Translations under genes and position numbers: made by a program
Part shown: one piece after another, positions 24,983-32,887 of the stretch
Numbering within the stretch: position 1 is the stretch's first letter
Layout of the letters: each line of letters begins with the position of its first letter
NCBI RefSeq assembly: GCF_014230465.1
Contig: NZ_JAAXCY010000016.1
Span: forward strand, 1 to 64,000
Direction: 5' to 3'
DNA: 64,000 nt
Source of the DNA: Pseudomonas cremoris
GTDB taxonomy: Bacteria > Pseudomonadota > Gammaproteobacteria > Pseudomonadales > Pseudomonadaceae
The notes under the pieces: model-generated
Told to the model about the DNA's origin: nothing
The model's database searches: none
The model's input: only the letters and a program-made list of their open reading frames with translations

Positions 24983-25881
24983 GCCGCGACGTTGCGCGCG
25001 CGGCGGCGCAGTGGCTGGCGTTGCTGGAGTCTGGCGCAGCCACCGAGCGCGATCACGTGGCGTTGCAGCACTGGCGTGACAGCCACCCCCAGCACGAACA
25101 AACCTGGCAGAAAGCCCAAACCCTGCGTCAACGGTTCAGCGACTTGCCCCAGGCCTTGGCCATGGCCAGCCTCGACCGCCCGCAACCGGGACGGCGCGCC
25201 GTGCTCAAGCGTGCGTTAGGGTTTGCAGCCTTGGTGCCAACGGCTTGGTTGATCAGCCGCCAATTGCCTATCGAGACCTGGCGTGCCGACCTGCATACGG
25301 CGACCGGCGAGCGTAAGCGCCTAGCGTTGGCTGACGGTGCCAGCTTGCAGCTCAATACGGCTACCGCCGTCGACGTGGCGCAACGGCGTATCAGCCTGGT
25401 GGACGGCGAGCTGGCGCTGAATGTTCCGGGTGTGGCGGCAATGACGGTGCACACGCGCTACGGCGAACTCAGCGTCAGTCAGGCGCAAGTGTGCGTGCGG
25501 CAACTGGCTTCCGGCTGCCTGGTGTCGGTGCTCAAGGGGACGGTGCAGGTGCGTGACCTGAGCGGTCAGCTCACGACCTTGCAAGGCGGCCAGCAAGCGC
25601 CCCTGAACGCCAGCGGCCTGGGGGCCTCGGCACCGTTTGACGTGTCGCAGCTGGGTTGGCGCGACGGCGTGCTGACGGCGCAAAACCAGCCGCTGGGGGA
25701 TTTTTTGCGTGAGCTGGAACGCTACCGTCCCGGCGTGTTGCGCTGGAATCCACGGCTGGAAGGTTTGCGGGTTACCGGTAGTTTTCGGCTGGATGATACG
25801 GATCGGATCCTCAACCTGCTGGCCTCGACATTGGGGTTCGAGGTGCAGGCGCGAACCCGCTATTGGGTCACCCTCACTTAA
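24979..25881 (+). CDS. FecR-type anti-sigma factor
   Basis: A 300-residue inner-membrane regulator with a GTG start inside the sigma gene's stop. The cytoplasmic part (about 1-80) has DUF4880-like features (AAAQWLALLESG, HVALQHWRDSHPQHEQTWQKA). One membrane segment follows at about 85-100 (ALGFAALVPTAWLIS), then the periplasmic FecR domain with TATGERKRLALADGASLQLNTAT and LVDGELALNV. The C-terminal region (LRELERYRPGVLRWNP) resembles the receptor-contacting part. It should hold the sigma factor inactive until a receptor signals; that receptor must be encoded elsewhere. Confidence 0.92.
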   Translation: MSRDVARAAAQWLALLESGAATERDHVALQHWRDSHPQHEQTWQKAQTLRQRFSDLPQALAMASLDRPQPGRRAVLKRALGFAALVPTAWLISRQLPIETWRADLHTATGERKRLALADGASLQLNTATAVDVAQRRISLVDGELALNVPGVAAMTVHTRYGELSVSQAQVCVRQLASGCLVSVLKGTVQVRDLSGQLTTLQGGQQAPLNASGLGASAPFDVSQLGWRDGVLTAQNQPLGDFLRELERYRPGVLRWNPRLEGLRVTGSFRLDDTDRILNLLASTLGFEVQARTRYWVTLT

Positions 25882-25898
25882 GGTCAACACCAATTCCC

Positions 25899-25924
25899 GG
25901 TGGGAGCGGGCTTGCTCCCACATT
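25899..25924. repeat. Short REP hairpin / possible terminator
   Basis: GGTGGGAGCGGGCTTGCTCCCACAT contains TGGGAGC and GCTCCCA arms around GGGCTT. It is a minimal version of the GTGGGAGC repeat, between the convergent FecR and ABC ATPase genes, and could end transcription from either side. Confidence 0.6.
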
Positions 25925-25958
25925 GGAATGGTGTTGTGTTGAAGGGCAGGTTCCAGTT

Positions 25959-26675
25959 TCAGATCACATGCGCCCGCTGCAGCTCTGTCAGCGAGAGGGC
26001 TTTCAACTGCGCCAGCAGCGGATCACGCCGGTCCCTTGGGTGCGGCAAGTCCACTGTCAATTCCTGGCGAATGCTGCTCGGCCGGTTGTCCATCACCAGC
26101 ACTCGATCACTCAAGTACAGCGCCTCGTCGACATCGTGAGTCACCAGCAGCAACGCAATCGCGTGGTGCTCGGCCAGTTGCAGCAGCAAGTCTTGCAGCT
26201 TCATGCGGGTAAACGCATCCACCGCGCTGAATGGCTCATCCAACAGCAAGACCTGCGGGCGGGAATACAGGCCACGGGCGATGGCCACCCGTTGCGCCAT
26301 GCCGCCGGACAGTGCCTTGGGCAGCGCCTGGGCAAAGCCCTTGAGGCCGACTTCCTCGATCAATTGCGTGACCCAGGCCTTGTCGTAGCGGTTGTCGTCG
26401 CTGAATCCGATGTTCTGCTCCACCGTGAGCCAAGGCATCAGACGGGGTTCCTGGAACACAAAGGCGACTTCGCCATCCGGGCTGCGCAGTTCACCTTCGA
26501 AGTCCTTTTCCAACCCGGCGACGATGCGCAACAGCGTACTTTTGCCGCAGCCGCTTGGCCCCAGTAGGCTTACGGCTTCGCGAGGCTGCAGGGCCAGTCG
26601 CACGTCTTTCAACACGACGCTGTCGGCGAAGCTTTTTCGGGCTACGCGAATATCCAATAACGATGATGTAGTCAC
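25959..26675 (-). CDS. ABC importer ATPase, SsuB/TauB type
   Basis: A 238-residue ATPase energising uptake of a sulfonate- or nitrate-like substrate. Walker A is GPSGCGKST at about 37, the signature LSGGMAQRVAIARGL, Walker B VLLLDEPFSAVDA and the H-loop LLVTHDVDEAL. The GTG at 26675 overlaps the permease stop by 4 bp (GTGA). A much longer open frame upstream has no family similarity. The order binding protein, permease, ATPase on one strand matches ssuA-ssuC-ssuB without the monooxygenase genes. Confidence 0.9.
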   Translation of the reverse strand: MTTSSLLDIRVARKSFADSVVLKDVRLALQPREAVSLLGPSGCGKSTLLRIVAGLEKDFEGELRSPDGEVAFVFQEPRLMPWLTVEQNIGFSDDNRYDKAWVTQLIEEVGLKGFAQALPKALSGGMAQRVAIARGLYSRPQVLLLDEPFSAVDAFTRMKLQDLLLQLAEHHAIALLLVTHDVDEALYLSDRVLVMDNRPSSIRQELTVDLPHPRDRRDPLLAQLKALSLTELQRAHVI

Positions 26676-27499
26676 TGCTGCGCCCCTTGACCGTTGAAGG
26701 TATCGCGCCAGGCCAGGCAGCGTTTTTCCAGCGCCGCGAGCAGGCCATCGCTGACCTTGCCCAACAACGCCAATACGATGATCGCCGCCAGCACGATGTC
26801 CGGGCGCGAGGTTTCGCGCCCATCGCTGAGCAGGTAGCCCAACCCCTTGGTGGCTGCGATCAGTTCGGCGGCCACCAAGAACATCCACGCCAGGCTCAAG
26901 CCGCTGCGCAAGCCGGTAAACAAACCGGGCAGGGCGGCGGGCAGGAGGATGCGGCGTACCAATCGGCGTCGACTAAAGCCATACATTTGCCCGACTTCCA
27001 CCAGCTTGCGGTCGATGTCGCGGATGGCCGCGACGCCATTGAGGTACACCGGGAAGAACGCGCCGATCGCGATCAGCACGATCTTGGAGGTTTCATCGAT
27101 CCCCAGCCATAACAGCAACAGCGGCACCCAGGCCAGGCTCGGGATCGAGCGCAACCCGGCGAATGTCGGTTCCAGGTAAGCCTCGGCCTCACGGCTCAAG
27201 CCCACCCAGGCGGCAAATACCAGGGCCAGGCTGGCGCCGATGGCAAAGCCGAGCAGCACCCGGCCGAGGCTGGCGCTGATGTGTTTCCACAGCGCGCCCT
27301 CGGCCAGTTGCGTCAGGGTCACGGCGATTTCGCTGGGCGCCGGCATCTGGTACGACGGCAACCAGCCGACCCGCACCACCCCTTCGAGGAGCAGCAGGAT
27401 CAGCACCGGCAACACCAGGCCCTTGAGTCGGCGAGGCCAGGCACTGCGGTTGATCACCGGCGGCGCTGCCAAGGGCAATGCTTGGGTTTTGCTGGTCAT
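26672..27499 (-). CDS. ABC importer permease, SsuC/TauC type
   Basis: A 275-residue inner-membrane permease with about six helices. The family coupling loop is present as YGFSRRRLVRRILLPAALPGLFTGLRSGL, and the preceding GLRSIPSLAWVPLLLLWLG segment is characteristic of the nitrate/sulfonate/taurine group. The ATG at 27499 follows AAGGGG; a GTG one codon earlier is possible. The gene starts 10 bp after the binding-protein stop and couples to the ATPase gene. Confidence 0.92.
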   Translation of the reverse strand: MTSKTQALPLAAPPVINRSAWPRRLKGLVLPVLILLLLEGVVRVGWLPSYQMPAPSEIAVTLTQLAEGALWKHISASLGRVLLGFAIGASLALVFAAWVGLSREAEAYLEPTFAGLRSIPSLAWVPLLLLWLGIDETSKIVLIAIGAFFPVYLNGVAAIRDIDRKLVEVGQMYGFSRRRLVRRILLPAALPGLFTGLRSGLSLAWMFLVAAELIAATKGLGYLLSDGRETSRPDIVLAAIIVLALLGKVSDGLLAALEKRCLAWRDTFNGQGAQQ

Positions 27500-27509
27500 C
27501 ACGCGCCCC

Positions 27510-28466
27510 TTATTGACCGAACGAGGTGTCGATCAGCTGGTCGATCACCTGGTCCACATTCACCCCGCGACGTACCAGCTCCTCCGACACCAAAATTGGC
27601 GCAGCGGCCTTGGACGACACCACGTCCTTGCTGCTCAGGAACGGTGTGCTCAAGTCGGTGCGCGACAGCTGCAGCTTGGCCACTTCCAACGGCAGGCCCG
27701 ACTCATCGGCCAGCAGCTTGGCGAATTCATCCGGGTGCTTCACCGCCCAGTCGCGGGCTTTTTCGTAGGCGCCGAGCACTTTGGTGATGGTCTGTGGGTG
27801 CTCCTTGGCGAACTTTTCGGTAACGCTGACCACGCCATAGCTGTTGAAGTCCTTGTTGCGGTACAGCAAGCGCGAACCGGCCTGGATTTCACTGGCGGCC
27901 ATGTGCGGGTCGAGACCGGCCCAGGCGTCTACATCGCCTTTTTCCAGGGCGGTGCGGCCATCTGGGTGTTGCAGGTGCACCAGCTCTACATCGTCCTTTT
28001 TCAGCCCGGCTTTTTGCAGGCTGCGCAGGGTGAACAGGTACGGGTCGGTGCCTTTGGTGGCGGCGATTTTCTTACCCTTGAGGTCGGTGACGCTTTTGAA
28101 CGGCGAGTCCTTGCGCACCACCAGGGCAGTCCATTCGGCACGGCTGTACACATACACCGATTTGATCGGGCTGCCGTTGGCGCGGCTCAACACGGCGGAC
28201 AGGCTGGCGGAAGACGCGAAGTCCACGCCGCCGCTATTGAGGTACTCCAGGGACCGGTTGCTGCCCTGGCTCAGTACCCAGCCCACCTTGGAGTTTGGCA
28301 AGGCTTGCTCCAGCCAGCCGAAGTGCTTGAGCACCAGGCTTACCGGCGAATAGTAGGCGTAGTCGAGGTTGACCTGCGCGGGATCGGTCTCGGCGGCAAA
28401 GGCCTGCGGTTGCAGGCACAGGGCGAGGGCGAAGGCGCCCAATAAGCGTTGGGTGATGGGTTTCAT
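27510..28466 (-). CDS. ABC importer substrate-binding protein, SsuA/TauA type
   Basis: A 318-residue periplasmic protein with a 24-residue Sec signal peptide (MKPITQRLLGAFALALCLQPQAFA). The mature part has VNLDYAYYSPVSLVLKHFGWLEQ and DLKGKKIAATKGT, both standard for aliphatic-sulfonate-type binding proteins. The NPD1-like pocket residues cannot be assigned by eye. Expected ligands are alkanesulfonates, taurine or sulfate esters. It is first in its three-gene operon and divergent from SsuF, supporting a sulfur-starvation role. Confidence 0.87.
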   Translation of the reverse strand: MKPITQRLLGAFALALCLQPQAFAAETDPAQVNLDYAYYSPVSLVLKHFGWLEQALPNSKVGWVLSQGSNRSLEYLNSGGVDFASSASLSAVLSRANGSPIKSVYVYSRAEWTALVVRKDSPFKSVTDLKGKKIAATKGTDPYLFTLRSLQKAGLKKDDVELVHLQHPDGRTALEKGDVDAWAGLDPHMAASEIQAGSRLLYRNKDFNSYGVVSVTEKFAKEHPQTITKVLGAYEKARDWAVKHPDEFAKLLADESGLPLEVAKLQLSRTDLSTPFLSSKDVVSSKAAAPILVSEELVRRGVNVDQVIDQLIDTSFGQ

Positions 28467-28781
28467 GGAACTGCTCCGGAAGGCGTTGAGAGAAGGCTTT
28501 TCTTATATTCAGAAAATTAGTCGGCATGTTCCATCATGCTTTTCAGGAATATGCAGTCTCTGTGCCAGCAGGTTCGGAGGCGTATTTACGGTGTTTGGCG
28601 GGTGTAGCGCTGTAATGGGAGGGGCAGATTGTTGAAACACTGTTGGCAGGGCAACAGTCCGTATATATCTATATCGAATAAATAAAGAGTTATATATTCC
28701 TTTTAAGTTTTTCTGCGCTGTTGCATCTTGAGGGCCTGCGCATTCGTGCGGATTGACCCAACAGCCAAAAGGAAAGCCGAC
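28467..28781. other. Shared upstream region of the sulfonate-type ABC operon and ssuF
   Basis: This 315-bp gap between divergent genes has no credible coding sequence. It is conspicuously AT-rich at about 28660-28710 (repeated TATATA/TATATC steps), where the rightward promoter is expected. The TATATA steps flanking GAATAAATAAAGAGT look loosely like a ModE-type arrangement but do not match the consensus well enough to call. Confidence 0.5.
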
Positions 28782-28997
28782 ATGACCATTAAAGCGATCA
28801 ACGTGCGCAACCAGTTCAAGGGCGTTATCAAGGAAATCCTGCTGGGCGAAGTGGTGTCCGAAATCGACGTGCAAACCGCGTCTGGCATCGTCACCTCGGT
28901 GATCACCACTCGTTCGGTGCGTGACCTGGAATTGAAAGTGGGCAGTGAAGTGATTGCCTTTGTGAAGTCCACCGAAGTGTCCATCGCCAAGCTGTAA
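28782..28997 (+). CDS. ssuF: Molybdopterin-binding (Mop/TOBE) protein SsuF
   Basis: A 71-residue single-domain TOBE (Mop) protein, very like the SsuF I know from Pseudomonas ssuEADCBF operons (MTIKAINVRNQFKG opening; IDVQTASGIVTSVITTRSV core; FVKSTEVSIAKL end). Mop proteins bind molybdate or oxyanions as oligomers; in P. putida ssuF is needed for growth on sulfonates and sulfate esters. The start has AAAGGAAAG upstream. Here it stands alone, divergent from an Ssu-type importer rather than inside the operon. Confidence 0.88.
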   Translation: MTIKAINVRNQFKGVIKEILLGEVVSEIDVQTASGIVTSVITTRSVRDLELKVGSEVIAFVKSTEVSIAKL

Positions 28998-29001
28998 CTG
29001 C

Positions 29002-29024
29002 TCCCCCCGCATTGCGCGGGGGGA
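29002..29024. terminator. Bidirectional terminator hairpin between ssuF and the C-S lyase gene
   Basis: TCCCCCCGC (29002-29010) and GCGGGGGGA (29016-29024) form a perfect nine-base-pair GC stem with loop ATTGC. It sits exactly between two convergent genes. There is no long T-run on either strand, so efficiency is uncertain. Confidence 0.65.
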
Positions 29025-29032
29025 ACGTTCCC

Positions 29033-30178
29033 TCAGCGCGTGTGCAGCGCGCGCTCCATGCGCTGCAATCCTTCCTCCAGCAACGCCCGTGGGCAGCCGA
29101 AGTTCAAACGCACGAACTGCTGGCTGTCATCGCCGAACTCAATGCCCGCGCTCAAGCCGACCTTGGCCTGCTCCAGGAAAAACTGCTGCGGGTCATCCAG
29201 GCCCAGGGCGCTGCAATCCAGCCATGCCAGAAAGGTGCCTTGGGGCGCGTGCATCACCACGCCAGGCAGGCGGGTTTGCACGGCTTCGAGCAGGTAGTCG
29301 CGGTTGGCTTGCAGGTAGTGCTTCAACGCGTCCAGCCACTCACCGCATTGGCTGTAGGCGGCGCGGGTGGCCTCCAGGCCCAGGGGGCTGACGCTGTCGA
29401 CCATGCCGCAGCGCGCGTTGTTGAAACGCTCGCGAATCTCGGCGTTCTGGATCACGGCAAAGCAGGTCTTCAAGCCGGCGACGTTGTAGGCCTTGCTGGC
29501 CGACATCAGCGTGATGGTGCGCTGGGCGATCTCATCGCTGAGGCTGGCGGTGGGAATGTGGCGACGGCCATCGAAGCACAGCTCGGCGTGGATCTCGTCG
29601 CTGATGATCAGCGTGCCTTGTTCCAGGCAAGCGTTGGCCACGGCCAACAGTTCTTCACGGGGGAAGACTTTGCCCATGGGGTTGTGCGGGTTGCTCAGCA
29701 AGAACGCGCCAGCGCCGGCCAGTGCGTCACGCAGGGCGGGCAGCGGGGTCAGGTATTCACCGTCGAGCAACTCGAACGGCACTTCGATCTTCGGCAGGTT
29801 CCAGTGCCCGGGTGCCAGGCGGATCGGCCGGTAGTTGGGGGTTTGCAACACCACAGGCTGGTCCGGTTGTACAAAGGCATGCAGCGCCATGTTGAAGCCC
29901 GGCTCGACGCCCGGCAGGAACAGCAGGTCTTGCGGTTGCACACGCCAGGCGTATTTGTTCCACAGGTCGGCGACGATGGCGTCGCGCACATCCGGGCCGG
30001 CCACGCTGTAGCCGAGAATCTGTTGGTCGAGGCGCTCGCGCAGGGCCTGCAATACGGCGGGCGGTGCGGCGATGTCCATGTCGGCGATCCACATCGGCAA
30101 CACGTCGGGCGGGTAACGGTTCCACTTGGTGCTGCCGGTGCCGAGGCGAGGGTGGATCGTGTCGAAATCAAAGCTCAT
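29033..30178 (-). CDS. PLP-dependent C-S lyase, PatB/MalY type
   Basis: A 381-residue fold-type I PLP enzyme. The PatB/MalY signature is clear: WNRYPPDVLPMWIADMD near the N terminus, LPGVEPGFNMAL, SNPHNPMGK, IISDEIHAEL with the PLP-contacting Asp194, and the Schiff-base Lys229 in MSASKAYNVAG. Members cleave cystathionine or cysteine S-conjugates to a thiol, pyruvate and ammonia. It is convergent with ssuF and next to a LysR gene and a sulfur amino-acid operon, so thioether degradation is likely. No clear promoter stands out. Confidence 0.9.
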   Translation of the reverse strand: MSFDFDTIHPRLGTGSTKWNRYPPDVLPMWIADMDIAAPPAVLQALRERLDQQILGYSVAGPDVRDAIVADLWNKYAWRVQPQDLLFLPGVEPGFNMALHAFVQPDQPVVLQTPNYRPIRLAPGHWNLPKIEVPFELLDGEYLTPLPALRDALAGAGAFLLSNPHNPMGKVFPREELLAVANACLEQGTLIISDEIHAELCFDGRRHIPTASLSDEIAQRTITLMSASKAYNVAGLKTCFAVIQNAEIRERFNNARCGMVDSVSPLGLEATRAAYSQCGEWLDALKHYLQANRDYLLEAVQTRLPGVVMHAPQGTFLAWLDCSALGLDDPQQFFLEQAKVGLSAGIEFGDDSQQFVRLNFGCPRALLEEGLQRMERALHTR

Positions 30179-30254
30179 GGTGGGCTCGTGTCAGGGAGGC
30201 GGGCGCAAGAATGGCGCTGATTCTAGCGCCATTAGCCGGTCTGTGGGAGCGGGC

Positions 30255-31112
30255 TTACAAACCCTGGCTGCCCCTGATCAGGTCGTAGGCCTTGCGTGCA
30301 ATCGGGTTTGCCGTATTAGGCCGAATCCACAGGTAATACGTGACATCCGGCAACCTCGGCAGCCCATCCGTTTCGCCGAGCACGCGCATGTCGGGTCCGA
30401 GCATCTCCATGCTGCGTGGGGTCACGCCCAGCCCCGCACGGGTGGCGGCCTTGATGCCGATCAGGTTAGACGCCAAATACGCCTGCCGCCAAGGGATGTT
30501 CGCGCGCTCCAGCGCTTCCAACGCATAGCGCCGGTAGATGCTGGGCTCATCCACCAGGATCAGCGGCAACGGCTCGCTGGGTGAGTGAATGTACTGCGCC
30601 GAGCAAATCCACCACACCGGTGAGGTGCGCAGGGCAAAGCCTTCAAGGTTTGGGTCGGAGCGGGTGGAGATCACCATGTCCACCTTGCCCCGGTGCAGGT
30701 CATCCATCAGGAACGGGCTGCGGCCCACGTCGATCTCCAGGCGCAGGCGCGGTGCAGAACGGGCGATATGGCTGAGGATCGGCGGCAGGATGGTGTCCGC
30801 AATGTCATGGGGCGAGCCGATGCGCAGTACACCGCTCAGGCTGCTTTCGCGCAGGGAGTTCAATGCGTCGTCATTCAGCGAAAGCATCTGGCGCGCGTGC
30901 CGCAGTAATTGCAGGCCGGGCTCGGTGAGCTGTTTTTGCCGGCCGCGCTTTTCGAACAGGCTGACGCCCACCTGCTGTTCCAGGCGCTGCATGTGCTGGG
31001 TTACCGACGATTGCGTGCGAGCCAGGTGCGTGCCGGCTTCGGCGAAGCTGTGGTGGTCGACCACGGCGATGAAGGTGCGCAGCAATTCAAGATCGAGGGT
31101 GGACATGGGCAT
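30255..31112 (-). CDS. LysR-family regulator
   Basis: A LysR protein of about 285 residues with the N-terminal helix-turn-helix HSFAEAGTHLARTQSSVTQHMQRLEQQ and an effector domain (GVLRIGSPHDIADTILPPIL). ATGs at 31112 and 31106 are both possible; neither has a good ribosome site. It is divergent from the amino-acid ABC / thiol dioxygenase / rhodanese-lyase operon and reads toward the PatB-type lyase gene, which starts 76 bp beyond its stop. It is therefore the likely regulator of both. Half of a GTGGGAGCGGGCTT repeat lies just past its stop. Confidence 0.88.
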   Translation of the reverse strand: MPMSTLDLELLRTFIAVVDHHSFAEAGTHLARTQSSVTQHMQRLEQQVGVSLFEKRGRQKQLTEPGLQLLRHARQMLSLNDDALNSLRESSLSGVLRIGSPHDIADTILPPILSHIARSAPRLRLEIDVGRSPFLMDDLHRGKVDMVISTRSDPNLEGFALRTSPVWWICSAQYIHSPSEPLPLILVDEPSIYRRYALEALERANIPWRQAYLASNLIGIKAATRAGLGVTPRSMEMLGPDMRVLGETDGLPRLPDVTYYLWIRPNTANPIARKAYDLIRGSQGL

Positions 31113-31148
31113 TTTTATATCAAGGGTTTGAAGTTAAACATTACAGAT

Positions 31149-31237
31149 TTTTATGTATTGGTGAAGATCGTTTTTGCGAAGTCCAATGAATCAGGGGTTT
31201 TTATGTATTCCTATGCGTCGAGTTATAACGATATGAG
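31149..31237 (+). promoter_or_regulatory. Direct repeats and short leader ORF before the sulfur operon
   Basis: The 12-mer TTTTTATGTATT occurs at 31149-31160 and again at 31199-31210, exactly 50 bp apart, in an AT-rich gap between the divergent LysR gene and the ABC operon. The second copy lies inside a 16-codon open frame at 31187-31237 that contains one Cys codon. Its pre-start sequence GAAGTCCA is identical to that of the real first gene of the operon. These could be regulator sites or a leader peptide; the evidence is only sequence arrangement. Confidence 0.3.
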
Positions 31238-31325
31238 ATCTTTGCATTTCCGTTGCCTGACCACTCTCCCTAGCATGCCCCCCATCAGGTCGGGGTACGC
31301 CGATCATTAGCCAGGGAGAAGTCCA

Positions 31326-32147
31326 ATGAAGTTGAAAAAATGGTTGCCGGTGGCCCTGGGGTCGATGATTGCCCTAGGCGGCAGTGTGGCAGCGCAGGCG
31401 GATGCGACCCTGGACAAGATCGAGCAACGCCACGTGCTGGTGGTCGGTGTGCTGCTGTCTGGCGGACCGTTTGGCAGCATTGATCCGAGCACGCAAAAGC
31501 CCAAGGGCTTGAACGTCGACCTGGCCAATGAGCTGGGCCGTCAACTCAAGGCTGAAGTGCAGCTGGTACCCGTTTTGCCGGCCAACCGCGTGCAGTTTCT
31601 ACAACAAGGCAAGGTCGACCTGCTGATTGCCAATATGGAATGGACGGCCGAACGCGGTGAGATCCTCGGGTTTGTGCCCACGCCGTTCTACCGCGTCGGC
31701 GGTACCGCAGCGGTGCTCAAGGACAGCACCATCACCCGCTGGGAAGACCTCAAGGACCAGCCCGTGTGCACGTCCCAGGGCAGCAGCTACGTCAAGCCGC
31801 TGACCGAGTTCGGCGCGCAGATCAAAGCCTTCAAAAGCTCTTCCGAATCGCTGCTGGCACTGCGTGGCAACAACTGTGTAGCGGCGGTGCATGACGCCAC
31901 CCTGATCAATCCGTTGATCAATGACAGCGCCGAGTGGAAGGACTACCGCGCCCTCAGCCCGGAACTCAACCCGGCGCCGTCGGTGATCTGGACCCGTCGT
32001 GGCGAGAGCGACACCCAGGCCAAACTCGACCCCATCGTCAAGGAGCTGCACCGCAGCGGCTGGCTGATCGACGCCCAGACCCGCAACCGCATCAGCCCGG
32101 CATCGCCTGCGCTGGTGGAATTGCAGAAACAGTTCAAGGGCGCTTGA
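31326..32147 (+). CDS. Polar amino-acid ABC importer, substrate-binding protein
   Basis: A 273-residue periplasmic binding protein (SBP_bac_3) with a Sec signal (MKLKKWLPVALGSMIALGGSVAAQA). The LNVDLANELGRQL and QQGKVDLLIANMEWTAERGEIL segments are typical of amino-acid binding proteins. AGGGAGAAG gives a strong ribosome site. It begins a four-gene importer followed by a thiol dioxygenase and a rhodanese-lyase fusion, so the ligand is probably a sulfur-containing amino acid such as cystine or a thioether. Confidence 0.9.
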   Translation: MKLKKWLPVALGSMIALGGSVAAQADATLDKIEQRHVLVVGVLLSGGPFGSIDPSTQKPKGLNVDLANELGRQLKAEVQLVPVLPANRVQFLQQGKVDLLIANMEWTAERGEILGFVPTPFYRVGGTAAVLKDSTITRWEDLKDQPVCTSQGSSYVKPLTEFGAQIKAFKSSSESLLALRGNNCVAAVHDATLINPLINDSAEWKDYRALSPELNPAPSVIWTRRGESDTQAKLDPIVKELHRSGWLIDAQTRNRISPASPALVELQKQFKGA

Positions 32148-32152
32148 GGACT

Positions 32153-32887
32153 GTGAGCCATTTGCTGGAGTTGTTCGTCCATTGGGCGGCGGGTTTGGGG
32201 TTGAACTACAGCTTTTTGCTGGACGCCTACCAACGTGGCAGCCTGGTGCAGGGCGCATTGACCACTGGCTTGCTGTGCGTGTTCACCATCGTCGGCAGCC
32301 TATTAGCGGGGATTTCCCTGGCGGCCATGCTGACGTCGGGCAACCCGTGGCTGGCCAAGCCAGCGCGGGTGTTTATCGAGGTTACGCGCAATACCCCGAC
32401 CCTGGTGCAGCTGTACTGCGCGTTCCTGGTGCTGAACATGTTACTGACCCAAGCGGTGGGCGCGGCCAACCCGCTCACGCCGTTTGCCTGGGTGGTCATC
32501 GTGATCTCCCTGCACAAGGGCGCGTTCCATGCCGAAGCCTTGCGGGCGGGCATTGAGGCGGTGCCGGCGGTAACGCTGGAGGCCGCCAGCTCCCTGGCCT
32601 TCAGCCGTCGGCAGTTGCTGTGGAATGTGCAGTTGCCGTTGGCCCTGCGTTTTGCGCTGCCGTCGCTGATCAACAACCTGATCGACCTGGTGAAGATGAC
32701 CGCTGTGGCCTCGGCGATTGCAGTGGGTGATATCACCTACGCCGCCATCATGATCTGGACCCAGAGCGACAACGTGCTGGAGCTGATGATTCTGATCCTG
32801 GCGTTTTTCGGCCTGCTGAGCTTTACCGTCAATTGTGTGGGGCGCCTTTTGGAAGCGCGCTTGAGGATGCCCGGCTATGGCCATTGA
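32153..32887 (+). CDS. Polar amino-acid ABC importer permease (first)
   Basis: A permease of about 244 residues of the HisMQ type. About five hydrophobic segments are present, with FIEVTRNTPTLVQLYCAFLVL and the EAA loop LEAASSLAFSRRQLLWNVQLPLALR. The GTG at 32153 is chosen because the hydrophobic, family-like sequence begins just after it and it lies 6 bp past the previous stop; the ribosome site is weak. The 3' end overlaps the second permease by 11 bp. Confidence 0.85.
   Translation: MSHLLELFVHWAAGLGLNYSFLLDAYQRGSLVQGALTTGLLCVFTIVGSLLAGISLAAMLTSGNPWLAKPARVFIEVTRNTPTLVQLYCAFLVLNMLLTQAVGAANPLTPFAWVVIVISLHKGAFHAEALRAGIEAVPAVTLEAASSLAFSRRQLLWNVQLPLALRFALPSLINNLIDLVKMTAVASAIAVGDITYAAIMIWTQSDNVLELMILILAFFGLLSFTVNCVGRLLEARLRMPGYGH

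Noticed and set aside
26676..26888. N-terminal extension of the SsuB-type ATPase
   Set aside because: It runs inside the permease gene in another frame and adds 71 non-family residues; the GTG overlapping the permease stop fits the family start.
28660..28710. ModE-like TATATA arrangement near ssuF
   Set aside because: Half-sites lack the CGT/CGA flanks and spacing of the consensus; AT-rich promoter sequence explains it.
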